Source: DATLFP01 sp035540955 (lineage in GTDB: Bacteria > Actinomycetota > Acidimicrobiia > Acidimicrobiales > CADCSY01). From it: a stretch of 34,922 nucleotides of DNA. The position numbers and the translations under genes were made by a program. Under the pieces are notes generated by a model that saw nothing but the letters and a program-made list of their open reading frames with translations, was not told the DNA's origin and ran no database searches. Positions 15,469 through 23,932 of the stretch are shown one piece after another (within the stretch, counting starts at the first letter, position 1; the number at the start of each line of letters is the position of its first letter). The DNA is taken from contig DATLFP010000094.1 in the NCBI GenBank assembly GCA_035540955.1, forward strand, positions 1 to 34,922, read 5' to 3'.

Positions 15469-17400
15469 GTGGCGATGTCGAGGTCACCCTCGGGGATCGC
15501 CGACCAGGTCGGTCGCATCCTCGGCGACCGGTACCGCCTGGTGGCCCCCATCGGCACCGGCGCCTCGGCGCAGGTGCACCTCGCCGACGACCTGCGGCTC
15601 GGACGGCGGGTGGCGGTGAAGGTGCTGCACCCGGCCCTCGCGAGCGACGAGACCTTCCTCCGGCGGTTCCGGGCCGAGGCGCGGTCGGCGGCCGCCCTCA
15701 GCCATCCGAACATCATGGCCGTCTACGACTGGGGCCAGGGGGCGAACGGCATCGAGGGGACCGACGGCGAGCCGTACCTCGTGCTCGAGCTGCTGTCGGG
15801 CGGGAGCCTGCGCTCGATGCTCGATGCCGGCAACCGCCTCACCGTGTCCCAGGCCGTCCTGGTCGGCGTCGAAGCCGGCCGCGCCCTCGAAGCCGCGCAC
15901 CGCAACGGGTTCGTGCACCGCGACATCAAGCCCGCCAACCTCCTCTTCGGCGAGGACGCGCGGCTGCGCATCGCCGACTTCGGCCTCGCCCGCGCCCTTT
16001 CCGAGGCGGCCTGGACCGAGCCCGGCCACGGGCTGATCGGCACGGCTCGGTACGCGGCGCCGGAGCAGGCGAGCGGCGGACGGGTCGACGGCAAGGCCGA
16101 CGTGTACGCGCTCGCCCTCGTCCTCATCGAGGCGGTCACCGGCGCCGTGCCCGGCGTGGCCGACAGCGCGCTCGCCACCATCCGGCTGCGCGCCGAAGCG
16201 CCGGTGCCGGTGCCCGCGGAGCTCGGGCCCCTCAAGGCGGTGCTCGAGCCGGCACTCCAGCCCGACCCGGCGCGTCGCCCCGACGCCGGGGCGCTGGTCG
16301 AGGGCCTGCTGGGCGCCGCCCGCCAGCTGGCTCGACCCCAGCCACTCCCGCTCGCCGGGCTCGGCGAGCTGCGCACCGCCGATGGCGCCGACGATCTCGA
16401 CGACGACCGCACCGCCATCCCCGGCCGGGCCGCGGCCGATCTGACGACCCACGCCGTCCCCGGTACGCCGGTGGCCGAGGCGCCGCGCCGGCGGCGGTGG
16501 TGGCGGCCGGTGCTGGCCCTCGCGGTCGTCGCCGCCATCGCGACGGGCGGGTTCCTCCTGTGGCGATCGGTCCAGCCACCGGCGGCCACGGTGCCCGACG
16601 TCGCCGGTCAGACCGAGGAGGCGGCGCGCGCCGCCATCGCCGCAGTGCTGGCCGAAGCAGGCGACGTCGCCTGGGAGATCACCACCGCCGAGGAGCACTC
16701 CGACGGCGTCGCCCCCGGCGTCGTGATCCGCACGCAGCCAGCCGGCGACAGCAGCCTCGACGACGGCGGCACCGTCCGGCTCGTCCTGTCGTCCGGGCCG
16801 GTGCCCGTCGACGTGCCCCAGCTCGAGCGCTTCACCGTCGAGGAGGCGGCCTCGATCCTCGCCGACCACCAGCTCGCGCAGGGCGACCTCATCGACGTGC
16901 ACCACGAGGACATCCCCGCCGGCCGGATCGTCACCTGGGGCACCGCCGACGCCGGCGAGCGTCCCGCGCAGCTGCCGAAGGGCACTGCCGTCGACCTCAC
17001 GGTGTCGTCCGGACCCGAACCCCGCACCGTGCCCGACCTCACCGGCGCCCCTCGGGCCGAGGCCGAGGCCGATCTGCGGGAGCTGGGCCTCTCGGTGGTC
17101 GCGCAGGAGGAGTTCAACGACGACGTCGAAGCCGGTCGCGTCGTGCGCACCGACCCGCCCGCCGGTCGGCAGGTCGAGCGGGGCGCCGAGGTGACGCTGG
17201 TCGTGAGCCGAGGGCCCGACCTCGTCGCCGTGCCCGACGTGGTGGGCATGACCTACAGCGACGCGTACGACCGCCTCGAGGCGGCGGGGTTCAAGGTCGC
17301 GCCCCCGAAGGGGTCGGGGAACCGCGTCGTGAAGACCGACCCCGAGCCCGGCACCCGGATCAAGCGGGGGAGCACGGTCACCGTCCACCTGCGCAGCTGA
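15469..17400 (+). CDS. Membrane Ser/Thr protein kinase with PASTA repeats (PknB type)
   Basis: A 643-residue eukaryotic-type kinase. The cytoplasmic kinase domain spans about 20-285: glycine loop IGTGASAQV, ATP lysine K51 in VAVKVLH, catalytic loop HRDIKPANLL with D152, and DFG with D170. A juxtamembrane linker rich in Ala and Pro leads to one membrane helix at about 347-365. Four extracellular PASTA repeats follow, starting near residues 375, 445, 521 and 588. PASTA domains sense peptidoglycan fragments or lipid II in PknB/PrkC proteins, linking wall state to growth. Unlike classical pknB it is not beside pbpA, rodA or a phosphatase gene here; it stands alone after ligA. Repeat 2 (VPQLERFTVEEAA) is the most divergent. 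Start GTG 15469 is supported by the -10 spacing. Confidence 0.95.
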   Translation: MAMSRSPSGIADQVGRILGDRYRLVAPIGTGASAQVHLADDLRLGRRVAVKVLHPALASDETFLRRFRAEARSAAALSHPNIMAVYDWGQGANGIEGTDGEPYLVLELLSGGSLRSMLDAGNRLTVSQAVLVGVEAGRALEAAHRNGFVHRDIKPANLLFGEDARLRIADFGLARALSEAAWTEPGHGLIGTARYAAPEQASGGRVDGKADVYALALVLIEAVTGAVPGVADSALATIRLRAEAPVPVPAELGPLKAVLEPALQPDPARRPDAGALVEGLLGAARQLARPQPLPLAGLGELRTADGADDLDDDRTAIPGRAAADLTTHAVPGTPVAEAPRRRRWWRPVLALAVVAAIATGGFLLWRSVQPPAATVPDVAGQTEEAARAAIAAVLAEAGDVAWEITTAEEHSDGVAPGVVIRTQPAGDSSLDDGGTVRLVLSSGPVPVDVPQLERFTVEEAASILADHQLAQGDLIDVHHEDIPAGRIVTWGTADAGERPAQLPKGTAVDLTVSSGPEPRTVPDLTGAPRAEAEADLRELGLSVVAQEEFNDDVEAGRVVRTDPPAGRQVERGAEVTLVVSRGPDLVAVPDVVGMTYSDAYDRLEAAGFKVAPPKGSGNRVVKTDPEPGTRIKRGSTVTVHLRS

Positions 17401-17406
17401 CCCGGC

Positions 17407-17412
17407 TAGGTT
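17407..17412 (+). promoter_or_regulatory. Possible -10 element of the SDR gene
   Basis: TAGGTT ends 8 bases before ATG 17421, in the 20-base gap after the kinase stop. There is no Shine-Dalgarno in that gap. Confidence 0.45.
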
Positions 17413-17420
17413 CCCGGCGC

Positions 17421-18305
17421 ATGGGAGCACTCGAGGGGCGCGTCGCCATCATCACCGGCGCGGGACGGGGCATCGGTCGGGAGCACGCGCTGCTGTTCGC
17501 GCGCGAAGGCGCCAAGGTCGTCGTCAACGACCTCGGCGGCGCCAACGACGGCAGCGGGTCCGACGCCACCCCGGCCCAGCAGGTGGTCGAGGAGATCAAG
17601 GGCATGGGCGGCGAGGCCATCGCCAACGCCGACAACGTCGCCGACTGGGAGGGCGGCCAGCGGCTCGTGAACGCCGCGGTCGAGGCGTTCGGCGACCTGC
17701 ACGTGCTCGTGAACAACGCCGGCATCCTGCGGGACCGGGTGCTCGTGAACATGACCGAGGAGGAGTGGGACGCCGTCATCCACGTCCACCTCAAGGGTCA
17801 CTTCGTGCCGACCCGCTGGGCGGCGGCGTACTGGCGGGAGCAGACGAAGGCCGGCAAGGAGGTCAAGGCGTCGGTCATCAACACCTCGTCGACCTCGGGC
17901 CTGCTCGGCAACCCCGGCCAGACCAACTACGGCGCCGCCAAGTCGGGCATCGCCACGTTCTCGGTGATCGCCGCCCAGGAGCTGGGCCGCTACGGGGTGC
18001 GGGTCAACTGCATCGCCCCGGCGGCTCGCACCCGCCTGACCGAGGCGACCCCTGGCCTCGGCGACGTGATCAAGGCACCGGAGGACCCCGGGAAGTTCGA
18101 CAACTGGGACCCCGCGAACATCTCGCCGCTCATCGGCTACCTCGCCCGCGAGGACTCCCCCGAGACCGGCCAGGTGTACTTCGTGCAAGGCGGCCAGGTC
18201 CGGCTCTTCAAGGGCTGGACGATGACGGACACGATCGAGAAGCAGGGTCGGTGGGAGATCGACGAGCTCGTCGGCGAGATGGAGAAGCTCCGCAGAGAGA
18301 AGTGA
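17421..18305 (+). CDS. Short-chain dehydrogenase/reductase
   Basis: A 294-residue classical SDR. The dinucleotide-binding TGAGRGIG is near residues 12-19, NNAG is present in LVNNAGILRD, and the catalytic set is S157, Y170 and K174 in NYGAAKSG. The extended inserts (NDLGGANDGSGSDATPAQ and the C-terminal region past EDSPETGQVYFVQGGQV) match SDRs related to the hydroxyacyl-CoA dehydrogenase part of multifunctional enzyme type 2. Oxidation of an acyl-CoA or steroid-like alcohol with NAD is therefore likely, but the substrate cannot be read from sequence. The carotenoid oxygenase gene follows after 71 bases and may be co-transcribed. The frame is open upstream into the kinase gene, but ATG 17421 directly precedes the Rossmann start and is clearly the start. 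Confidence 0.9.
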   Translation: MGALEGRVAIITGAGRGIGREHALLFAREGAKVVVNDLGGANDGSGSDATPAQQVVEEIKGMGGEAIANADNVADWEGGQRLVNAAVEAFGDLHVLVNNAGILRDRVLVNMTEEEWDAVIHVHLKGHFVPTRWAAAYWREQTKAGKEVKASVINTSSTSGLLGNPGQTNYGAAKSGIATFSVIAAQELGRYGVRVNCIAPAARTRLTEATPGLGDVIKAPEDPGKFDNWDPANISPLIGYLAREDSPETGQVYFVQGGQVRLFKGWTMTDTIEKQGRWEIDELVGEMEKLRREK

Positions 18306-18376
18306 GTGACGAGACGTGACCCTGTGACCGGTGACCCCCTTGCGGGACCATGAGTTACCGGTGTTCAGTTGTGAGC

Positions 18377-19720
18377 ATGGCTGTCATCGAAGCGGAAGGC
18401 CGGCAGTACCTCGAGGGCAACTTCGGGCCCGTGGGCGAGGAGCGAACCGTCACCGACCTCGCGGTGACCGGCGCCCTTCCCGCCGACATCAGCGGTCGCT
18501 ACGTCCGCATCGGTCCCAACCCGTGGCCGGTCCCTGAGGGCCCCTACCACTGGTTCACCGGCACCGGGATGGTGCACGGCGTCGAGCTGCGCGACGGCCG
18601 GGCCCACTGGTACCGCAACCGGTGGATCCGCACGCCCGAGATGGCCGCGCAGCTCGGCGACCCGGCGCCGACGGGCCCGCCGCCGGCGATGTACGACGGC
18701 GCCAACACCAACGTGCTCGGCCACGCCGGCCGCATCCTCGCCATGACCGAGGGGGCCATGCCGTACGAGCTCACCGCCGACCTCGAGACGATCGGTCGCA
18801 CCGACTTCTCCGCCGGCGGCGGCCCCGGGGTGCCCGGCTTCACCGCCCACCCCAAGATCGACCCCGTCACCGGCGAGCTGTTGGGCTTCCGCTACTGGTT
18901 CGAGGAGCCCTACGCGCAGTACTTCGCGATCGCCGCCGATGGCACCCTCGCCCGGTCGGTGGCGGTCGACACCACGGGCCCGGTGATGATGCACGACTTC
19001 TCCGTGACCGAGCGCCACGCCGTCTTCTACGACCTGCCGGTGACGTTCCGCCTCGACCTGGCGATGGATCCGTCGGTGCCGTTCCCCTTCGCCTGGGACG
19101 ACGAGTACCCGGCCCGCCTCGGGGTGCTGTCGCGCACCCCGGGCGAGGACGCCGTGCGGTGGTTCGACATCGACCCCTGCTACGTCTTCCACCCGATGAA
19201 CGCCTACGAGGAGGGCGACACCATCGTGCTCGACGTCGTCCGCTATCCCGACATGTTCCGGCGCGAGGAGGTCAAGGGCAACCTCCTCGATCGCCAGTCG
19301 CTCGACCGGTGGCGCATCGACCTGGCCGCCGGCAAGGTCCTCACCGAGCGACTCGACGATCGGGCCCAGGAGTTCCCGCAGGTCGACCCGCGGGTCGTCG
19401 GCCGTCCTCACAGGATCGGCTACGCGATGAGCGCCGACCACGGCCCCGGCGCCCTGAGCGACGGCATCCTCAAGCACGACCTGGCGGCGGGGACCACCGC
19501 CAAGTTCGACGCCGGTGCCGGCCGATCGCCGGGCGAGGCGTCGTTCATCCCCGCCGGACCGGCGGAGGACGACGGCTACCTCGTGACCTTCGTGTACGAC
19601 GCCGCGTCCGATCGCAGCGACCTCGTGCTGCTCGACGCGACCGACATGACCCAGGTCGCCGCCGTCCACCTGCCGGTCCGCGTCCCGTACGGCTTCCACG
19701 GGAGCTGGATCGCCGACTGA
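18377..19720 (+). CDS. Carotenoid cleavage oxygenase family protein
   Basis: A 447-residue seven-bladed propeller non-haem iron dioxygenase. All four iron-binding histidines are visible: H158 (TAHPKID), H206 (MMHDFSVT), H272 (VFHPMNAYEE) and H441 (GFHGSWIAD). The substrate entry motif GRYVRIGPNPWPVPEGPYHWFTGTGMVHG is broadly conserved in the family. Members cleave carotenoids, apocarotenoids, stilbenes or lignin-type olefins; which applies here is unknown. No signal peptide is present. ATG 18377 is chosen because MAVIEAEGRQYLEGN leads straight into the family start; GTG 18371 and ATG 18350 are possible upstream starts. No phytoene synthase or other carotenoid gene is in the window. An inverted repeat follows the stop. 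Confidence 0.9.
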   Translation: MAVIEAEGRQYLEGNFGPVGEERTVTDLAVTGALPADISGRYVRIGPNPWPVPEGPYHWFTGTGMVHGVELRDGRAHWYRNRWIRTPEMAAQLGDPAPTGPPPAMYDGANTNVLGHAGRILAMTEGAMPYELTADLETIGRTDFSAGGGPGVPGFTAHPKIDPVTGELLGFRYWFEEPYAQYFAIAADGTLARSVAVDTTGPVMMHDFSVTERHAVFYDLPVTFRLDLAMDPSVPFPFAWDDEYPARLGVLSRTPGEDAVRWFDIDPCYVFHPMNAYEEGDTIVLDVVRYPDMFRREEVKGNLLDRQSLDRWRIDLAAGKVLTERLDDRAQEFPQVDPRVVGRPHRIGYAMSADHGPGALSDGILKHDLAAGTTAKFDAGAGRSPGEASFIPAGPAEDDGYLVTFVYDAASDRSDLVLLDATDMTQVAAVHLPVRVPYGFHGSWIAD

Positions 19721-19728
19721 AGACCTCC

Positions 19729-19793
19729 GCGCTCAGAATCTCGGGCTGTTCGGTGCCCTCCTTGGGCCTGTGTCAGCCCGAGATCTCGTGCGC
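19729..19793. repeat. Inverted repeat between carotenoid oxygenase and subtilase genes
   Basis: The core arms ATCTCGGGCTG (19738-19748) and CAGCCCGAGAT (19774-19784) are perfect 11-base arms round a 25-base centre. After a mostly unpaired 5-base stretch the pairing resumes with GCGC (19729-19732 with 19790-19793). It may end the upstream transcript or bind a regulator of the subtilase gene. Confidence 0.65.
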
Positions 19794-19823
19794 GTCTGGC
19801 ACCGGGACGTCCGCACTGCTCGG

Positions 19824-19829
19824 TACCGT
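19824..19829 (+). promoter_or_regulatory. -10 element of the subtilase gene
   Basis: TACCGT, 6 bases, then GTG 19836. The spacing predicts a leaderless transcript and supports this GTG as the start. Confidence 0.55.
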
Positions 19830-19835
19830 CGAGCG

Positions 19836-22241
19836 GTGCCCCGCATCTTCCGCGCCGTGGTGGCGCTCGCCGTCGCGTTCCCCCTGATCTCGAGCGCGAG
19901 CAGCGCCGCCGCCGAGGAGCACGCCGGCGACGGGACCGGTCTGCCCTGGGGCGTCCGCGCCAACCAGGTCCGCCAGGAGCTGCTCTACCGCGGCTGGCCC
20001 GACGACGGCGTGCCCGGCTCGGTGCTCGTCACCGCCGCCACCGCCGAGATCGCGGTGGCCATCGCCGCCCGTGAGGGCGGTCGCGTAATCGGCGAGCGCA
20101 CGGTGCTGCTCGCGGTCCCGCCCGGCACCGAGGGCGAGGTCGCCGCCCGCATCGCCACGCGGGGCGGGGTGCTCGGCATCGAGCCCGATCGCATCCGTGC
20201 GCCCGCCGCCGTGCCCAACGATCCGGGCTACCTGTCCGACCAGCAGATCTGGAGCGCCCTCACCGACATCGAGACCGCGTGGAACCAGACGACCGGCGAC
20301 CGGTCCGTCAGGGTCGCCGTGCTCGACACCGGCGTCGACGGTCGTCACCCCGACCTGGCCGACAACATCGCCGAGCAGGCGGACGTCTCGGGGGGGACGG
20401 TCCGCGTGTGGCCGTCGCTGCGGAACAACGATCCGTGCAACCAGGGCCACGGGACCTTCGTCGCCGGCGTCGTCGGCGCGCTCGGGAACAACGGCGTCGG
20501 CGTCGCCGGCGTGGCCTGGCAGGTCTCGATCGTCGACGTCGCCCTCACCTCAAGCCTCTCTCGATGCGGGATCCTCGACAGCGCCATCGTCGCCGGCCTC
20601 CACCACGTCGCCGATCCCAGCCGCGTCGGCGGCCCCGTCGACATCGTGAACCTGAGCATCGGCGGCATCGCCCAGTCGTGCCCCACCGCCCTCCAGGTGG
20701 CGCTCGACGACGCCCGCGACGCCGGCGTCCTCGTCGTCGCCGCCGCCGGCAACGAGCAGATGTTCATCGCCGACCCGGTGTCGATCCCGGCGTCGTGCGA
20801 CGGCGTGCTCTCGGTGGGTGCGGTGGGCCAGAGCGGCGCCATCGCGCCCTACAGCAACGCCAACCCCCACGTCGACCTCGTCGCTCCCGGTGGCGACAGC
20901 TCCAGCGGACGGGGCATCGTGTCCACGACGCCGGGAGGCGGCTACGGCATGCAGGAGGGGACATCGTTCTCGGCGCCGTACGTCGCCGGCGTGGCCGCCC
21001 TGCTCCGATCCATCGACCCGACGCTCACCCCCGACGACCTCGAGTCGATCCTCGAGCGCACCGCATCACCGCGCGGATCGGCGGGCCGGAACGACCAGTA
21101 CGGCTGGGGCATCGTGCATGCCGGACGGGCCGTGCAGGCCGCCCTCGTCGGCGGTGCACAGCCTCCCGAGCCGGATCCCGGCTTCCCGGTGCGGGCTGGT
21201 GGCTCCGCCGTCGAGCGGGTGAAGGCGAGCGGTTCGACCACCGAGGCCATCCGGCAGGCGGCCGCCGTGTCGGCGTTCACGTTCGACGCGGGGCAGGCGG
21301 TCCACGCGGTGATCGCCCGGAGCGACGACTTCGCCGATGCGCTGGCGGGGAGCTCGCTCGGGTTCGGTGTCGGGCCGCTGCTGTTCTCGAGCTCGACCGG
21401 CGCGCTCGCCGGTGCCACGAGCACCGAGCTCACGCGGGTGCTCGAGCCGGGTCGGCGCGTCTACCTCCTCGGGGGCAGCGCCGCCCTCCCGACCACGCTG
21501 GAGTCCGAGATCGTCGCCTTGGGCTACGAGCCGGTTCGGCTCGCGGGTGTCACCCGGCAGGAGACGTCGGCGGCGGTCGCCGAGGCCCTCGAGCAGTTCC
21601 TCGCGTCGGTCGGCCTCGATGCCCCCCGCACCGCGCTCGTCGCCACCGCCTTCAACTGGCCCGACGCGGTGAGCGCCGGCTCGATGGGTGCGTGGTTCGG
21701 GATCCCGATCCTGGTGACCAACGCCACCGAGCTCGACCCGCCGATCGCGCAGTTCTTGGGAAGCCGGTCGTGGGATCGCGTGTACGTGATCGGGGGCACG
21801 GCCGCCATCAGCGAGTCGGTCCGCACCGCCGTGCGCGACCGGGCCTTCGTGTCATCGGGTGATGCGCCCCGCTTGGCGGGGACGACGCGGCACGGCACCG
21901 CCGTCGCCGTGAGCATCGAGTTCGAGCGGGCCTTCGCCCAGCAGTTCGAGGAGGCGTTCGGGGTGCCGGCCATCCCCAACCTCGTCGCCGCCGTCAACCT
22001 CCGCCGAGAGGACGGGTTCGCGCACGTGCTCTCGGCCTCGTCGCTGACCGGTGCGTTCGCCGGCGTGTTCGTGCCCGTCGAGGGCGAGGGCGGCACGGAG
22101 ATCACGCCCGAAGCGCAGGCGTACGCCTGCCGCTTCCCCGCAGCGGCGTTCGTCATGGGCGGTGAAGACCTCATCGCCCGCTCGACGGCCGCGCTGCTCG
22201 ACGAGCTCGTGCGGGGCGAGGCGCCGGCCTGTCGCGTGTGA
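19836..22241 (+). CDS. Secreted subtilisin-like serine protease with cell-wall-binding repeats
   Basis: An 801-residue exported protease. A Sec signal peptide covers about residues 1-27 (PRIFRAVVALAVAFPLISS, cleavage near SAAAEE). A propeptide-like region follows to about 130. The S8 domain has D164 (VAVLDTGVDG), H205 (GHGTFVAGVVG), oxyanion N306 (AAAGNE) and S377 (GTSFSAPYVAG). The region about 459-790 resembles the type 2 cell-wall-binding repeat (CWB2), with paired blocks such as RSDDFADALAGSSL and VYLLGGSAALP, then FNWPDAVSAGSM and VYVIGGTAAIS. The protein is probably held at the cell surface. GTG 19836 is preferred to ATG 19770 because it puts the signal peptide at the N terminus and has a well-placed -10. 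The natural substrate is unknown. Confidence 0.92.
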   Translation: MPRIFRAVVALAVAFPLISSASSAAAEEHAGDGTGLPWGVRANQVRQELLYRGWPDDGVPGSVLVTAATAEIAVAIAAREGGRVIGERTVLLAVPPGTEGEVAARIATRGGVLGIEPDRIRAPAAVPNDPGYLSDQQIWSALTDIETAWNQTTGDRSVRVAVLDTGVDGRHPDLADNIAEQADVSGGTVRVWPSLRNNDPCNQGHGTFVAGVVGALGNNGVGVAGVAWQVSIVDVALTSSLSRCGILDSAIVAGLHHVADPSRVGGPVDIVNLSIGGIAQSCPTALQVALDDARDAGVLVVAAAGNEQMFIADPVSIPASCDGVLSVGAVGQSGAIAPYSNANPHVDLVAPGGDSSSGRGIVSTTPGGGYGMQEGTSFSAPYVAGVAALLRSIDPTLTPDDLESILERTASPRGSAGRNDQYGWGIVHAGRAVQAALVGGAQPPEPDPGFPVRAGGSAVERVKASGSTTEAIRQAAAVSAFTFDAGQAVHAVIARSDDFADALAGSSLGFGVGPLLFSSSTGALAGATSTELTRVLEPGRRVYLLGGSAALPTTLESEIVALGYEPVRLAGVTRQETSAAVAEALEQFLASVGLDAPRTALVATAFNWPDAVSAGSMGAWFGIPILVTNATELDPPIAQFLGSRSWDRVYVIGGTAAISESVRTAVRDRAFVSSGDAPRLAGTTRHGTAVAVSIEFERAFAQQFEEAFGVPAIPNLVAAVNLRREDGFAHVLSASSLTGAFAGVFVPVEGEGGTEITPEAQAYACRFPAAAFVMGGEDLIARSTAALLDELVRGEAPACRV

Positions 22242-22253
22242 TCGGCGACTGAT

Positions 22254-22337
22254 CGCAGGGCCGGCCGGGTGGTCCGTTGTCGGCCGCAGCGGCTGGGGAT
22301 CGCTGCGACCGTCCGCCCACCCGACCGGTCCCCTGCG
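22254..22337. terminator. 84-base near-continuous hairpin after the subtilase gene
   Basis: Outer arms CGCAGGG (22254-22260) and CCCTGCG (22331-22337) pair. They continue through CCGG/CCGG and CGGGTGG/CCACCCG with one two-base bulge and one mismatch, and end in CGCAGCG (22285-22291) paired with CGCTGCG (22301-22307) round a 9-base loop. It begins 12 bases after the subtilase stop. The role is probably transcription termination or mRNA 3' protection; no T tract follows. Confidence 0.55.
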
Positions 22338-22433
22338 GAGCCGACTGTACCGACGGGTGCGCGGCGGTTGGTCGCGGCCTGAAGTGCCCGTTGTTGCCGG
22401 TTCGCGGGCGAGGTCGGCGTCGACGGCGGTCGG

Positions 22434-22439
22434 TACCCT
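22434..22439 (+). promoter_or_regulatory. Possible -10 element of the MFS gene
   Basis: TACCCT ends 8 bases before GTG 22448. Confidence 0.45.
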
Positions 22440-22447
22440 GCGGCTCC

Positions 22448-23932
22448 GTGCCCGGCTCCGACCTGAACCTCGACGCCCCCGGCGCCGAGGAGGTGCAGGT
22501 CATCCCGTGGCCGTTGCTCCTGCAGCAGCGGGTGGTCGAGCGCGTCGGCTCGAGCTCGAAGTATCCGTGGCTCGTGCTCGTGACCGTGCTGCTCGGGCTG
22601 TTCTCCGTGGGGTTCACGATCACGATCCTCGCCGTGTCGCTCTCGACGATCGCCGAGGACGTCGGCTCGTCGAAGACGACCTTGACGTGGGTGATCACCG
22701 GCCCGCTCCTCGCGTTCGGCATCGTGGGTCCCGCGTTCGGCAAGGCCGGCGACCTGTTCGGCCAGAAGCGCATGTACCTGCTCGGCATGACCGGCACCGC
22801 CGTGTTCGCCATCGGCATCGCGGTGGCGTGGGACGCGACGTCGCTGATCACCTTCCGCGTGCTCGCCTCCGCGTTCGGCGCCGCGTCGGGGCCGGCGTCG
22901 ATGGCGCTGATCTACTCGGTGTTCCCGCAGGAGCGGCGGGTGCAGGCGATGGGCTACTGGTCGATGATCGGCGCTGGGGCCCCGGTGCTCGGCGTCGTGG
23001 CGGGAGGCCCGATCGTCGAATCGCTGAGCTGGCGCCTGATCTTCGTCGTCCAGGCCCCCCTGGTGCTGTTCTGCGTCCTCCTCGCCGGGCTCGTGCTGCC
23101 CGAGACGGAGCGGAGCGAGCGGGTGCGGTTCGACCTCGTCGGGACGGTGCTGCTGGCGATCGGCGTGACCAGCGTGCTCCTCGCGCTGAACCGGGGACCG
23201 GTCCTCGGATGGAGCCACGCGGTCGTGCTGGCCGGCTTCGCGATCGCGCCGGCGTCGCTGGCGGCGTTCGTGGCCTGGGAGCGCCGGGCGCCGGCGCCCC
23301 TCCTCCGGCTCGAGTACCTGCGGCGGCGGAACGTCGCCGCCCCCATCGCCACCCAGTTCTTCACCAACTTCGCCTACATGGGCGGGTTCATCATCACGCC
23401 GTTCCTCCTTGCCGAGGTGTTCGGCTACGGCGAGACGAGGGTCGGCCTGCTCTCGATCTCGCGCCCGCTCACGTTCTCCATCGTTGCGCCGCTCGCCGGC
23501 TTCATCGCGGTGCGGGTCGGCGAGCGGTCGACCGGGGTGTTCGGCGCCGCCGCCGTCACCCTGTCGATGGTGATGCTGGCCCAGGTCGACGCGTCCTCGA
23601 GCGACCTGCTGGTGATCGGCGGGCTGGCGCTGTCCGGTGCCGGCCTCGGGTCGTCGTCGCCGTCCATGGCGGCGACCATGGCGAACGCCGTCGACGAGGC
23701 CGACCTCGGCATCGCCGGCGCCGCCCAGCAGATGATGACCCAGATCGGCGTGGTCGCCGGGATCCAGCTGATGCAGACCGTGCAGGCGTCGGCGGAGTCA
23801 TCGGTGGGTCTCGTCGCGTCCTACCAGCGCGCCTACTGGCTGGGCGCCGCCGTCTGCCTGCTCGGCGTCGTCAGCGCCACGTTCGTCCGCCGGTCCCCAA
23901 AACGGATCTTGGAGCAACCGCCGCCCCTGTAG
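22448..23932 (+). CDS. MFS drug exporter, DHA2 (EmrB/QacA) type
   Basis: A 494-residue major facilitator with about 14 predicted membrane helices, as in the DHA2 family. The loop 2-3 motif is GKAGDLFGQKRMYLLG, close to the family's motif A. Motif C-like GAGAPVLGVVAGGPIVE is in helix 5. The acidic cytoplasmic N terminus (SDLNLDAPGAEEVQ) precedes helix 1 at about residue 38. Proton-driven efflux of hydrophobic compounds is the usual role; the substrate cannot be told. No TetR or MarR regulator is adjacent. The start GTG 22448 has a possible -10. The last codons (LEQPPPL) are encoded by the left arm of the terminator hairpin, and the stop TAG lies at its loop, so stop and terminator overlap. Confidence 0.88.
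   Translation: MPGSDLNLDAPGAEEVQVIPWPLLLQQRVVERVGSSSKYPWLVLVTVLLGLFSVGFTITILAVSLSTIAEDVGSSKTTLTWVITGPLLAFGIVGPAFGKAGDLFGQKRMYLLGMTGTAVFAIGIAVAWDATSLITFRVLASAFGAASGPASMALIYSVFPQERRVQAMGYWSMIGAGAPVLGVVAGGPIVESLSWRLIFVVQAPLVLFCVLLAGLVLPETERSERVRFDLVGTVLLAIGVTSVLLALNRGPVLGWSHAVVLAGFAIAPASLAAFVAWERRAPAPLLRLEYLRRRNVAAPIATQFFTNFAYMGGFIITPFLLAEVFGYGETRVGLLSISRPLTFSIVAPLAGFIAVRVGERSTGVFGAAAVTLSMVMLAQVDASSSDLLVIGGLALSGAGLGSSSPSMAATMANAVDEADLGIAGAAQQMMTQIGVVAGIQLMQTVQASAESSVGLVASYQRAYWLGAAVCLLGVVSATFVRRSPKRILEQPPPL

Larger units (their letters stand above)
22242..22447. other. 206-base intergenic region with long hairpin and MFS promoter
   Basis: There is no gene in this stretch. It holds the hairpin at 22254-22337 and the -10 at 22434-22439. 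Between them (22338-22433) I see only GC-rich sequence. Confidence 0.6.

Noticed and set aside
15484..17430. A 648-codon open frame antisense to the PASTA kinase
   Set aside because: No domain or motif, low-complexity composition, and the plus-strand kinase is certain.
18306..18376. ACCGGT copies and a possible hairpin between the SDR and carotenoid oxygenase genes
   Set aside because: Pairing is short and interrupted, and no convincing -10 or Shine-Dalgarno could be placed.
21524..23218. A 564-codon open frame antisense to the subtilase end and the MFS gene
   Set aside because: Composition is typical of an antisense frame, and it crosses a hairpin and two clear genes.
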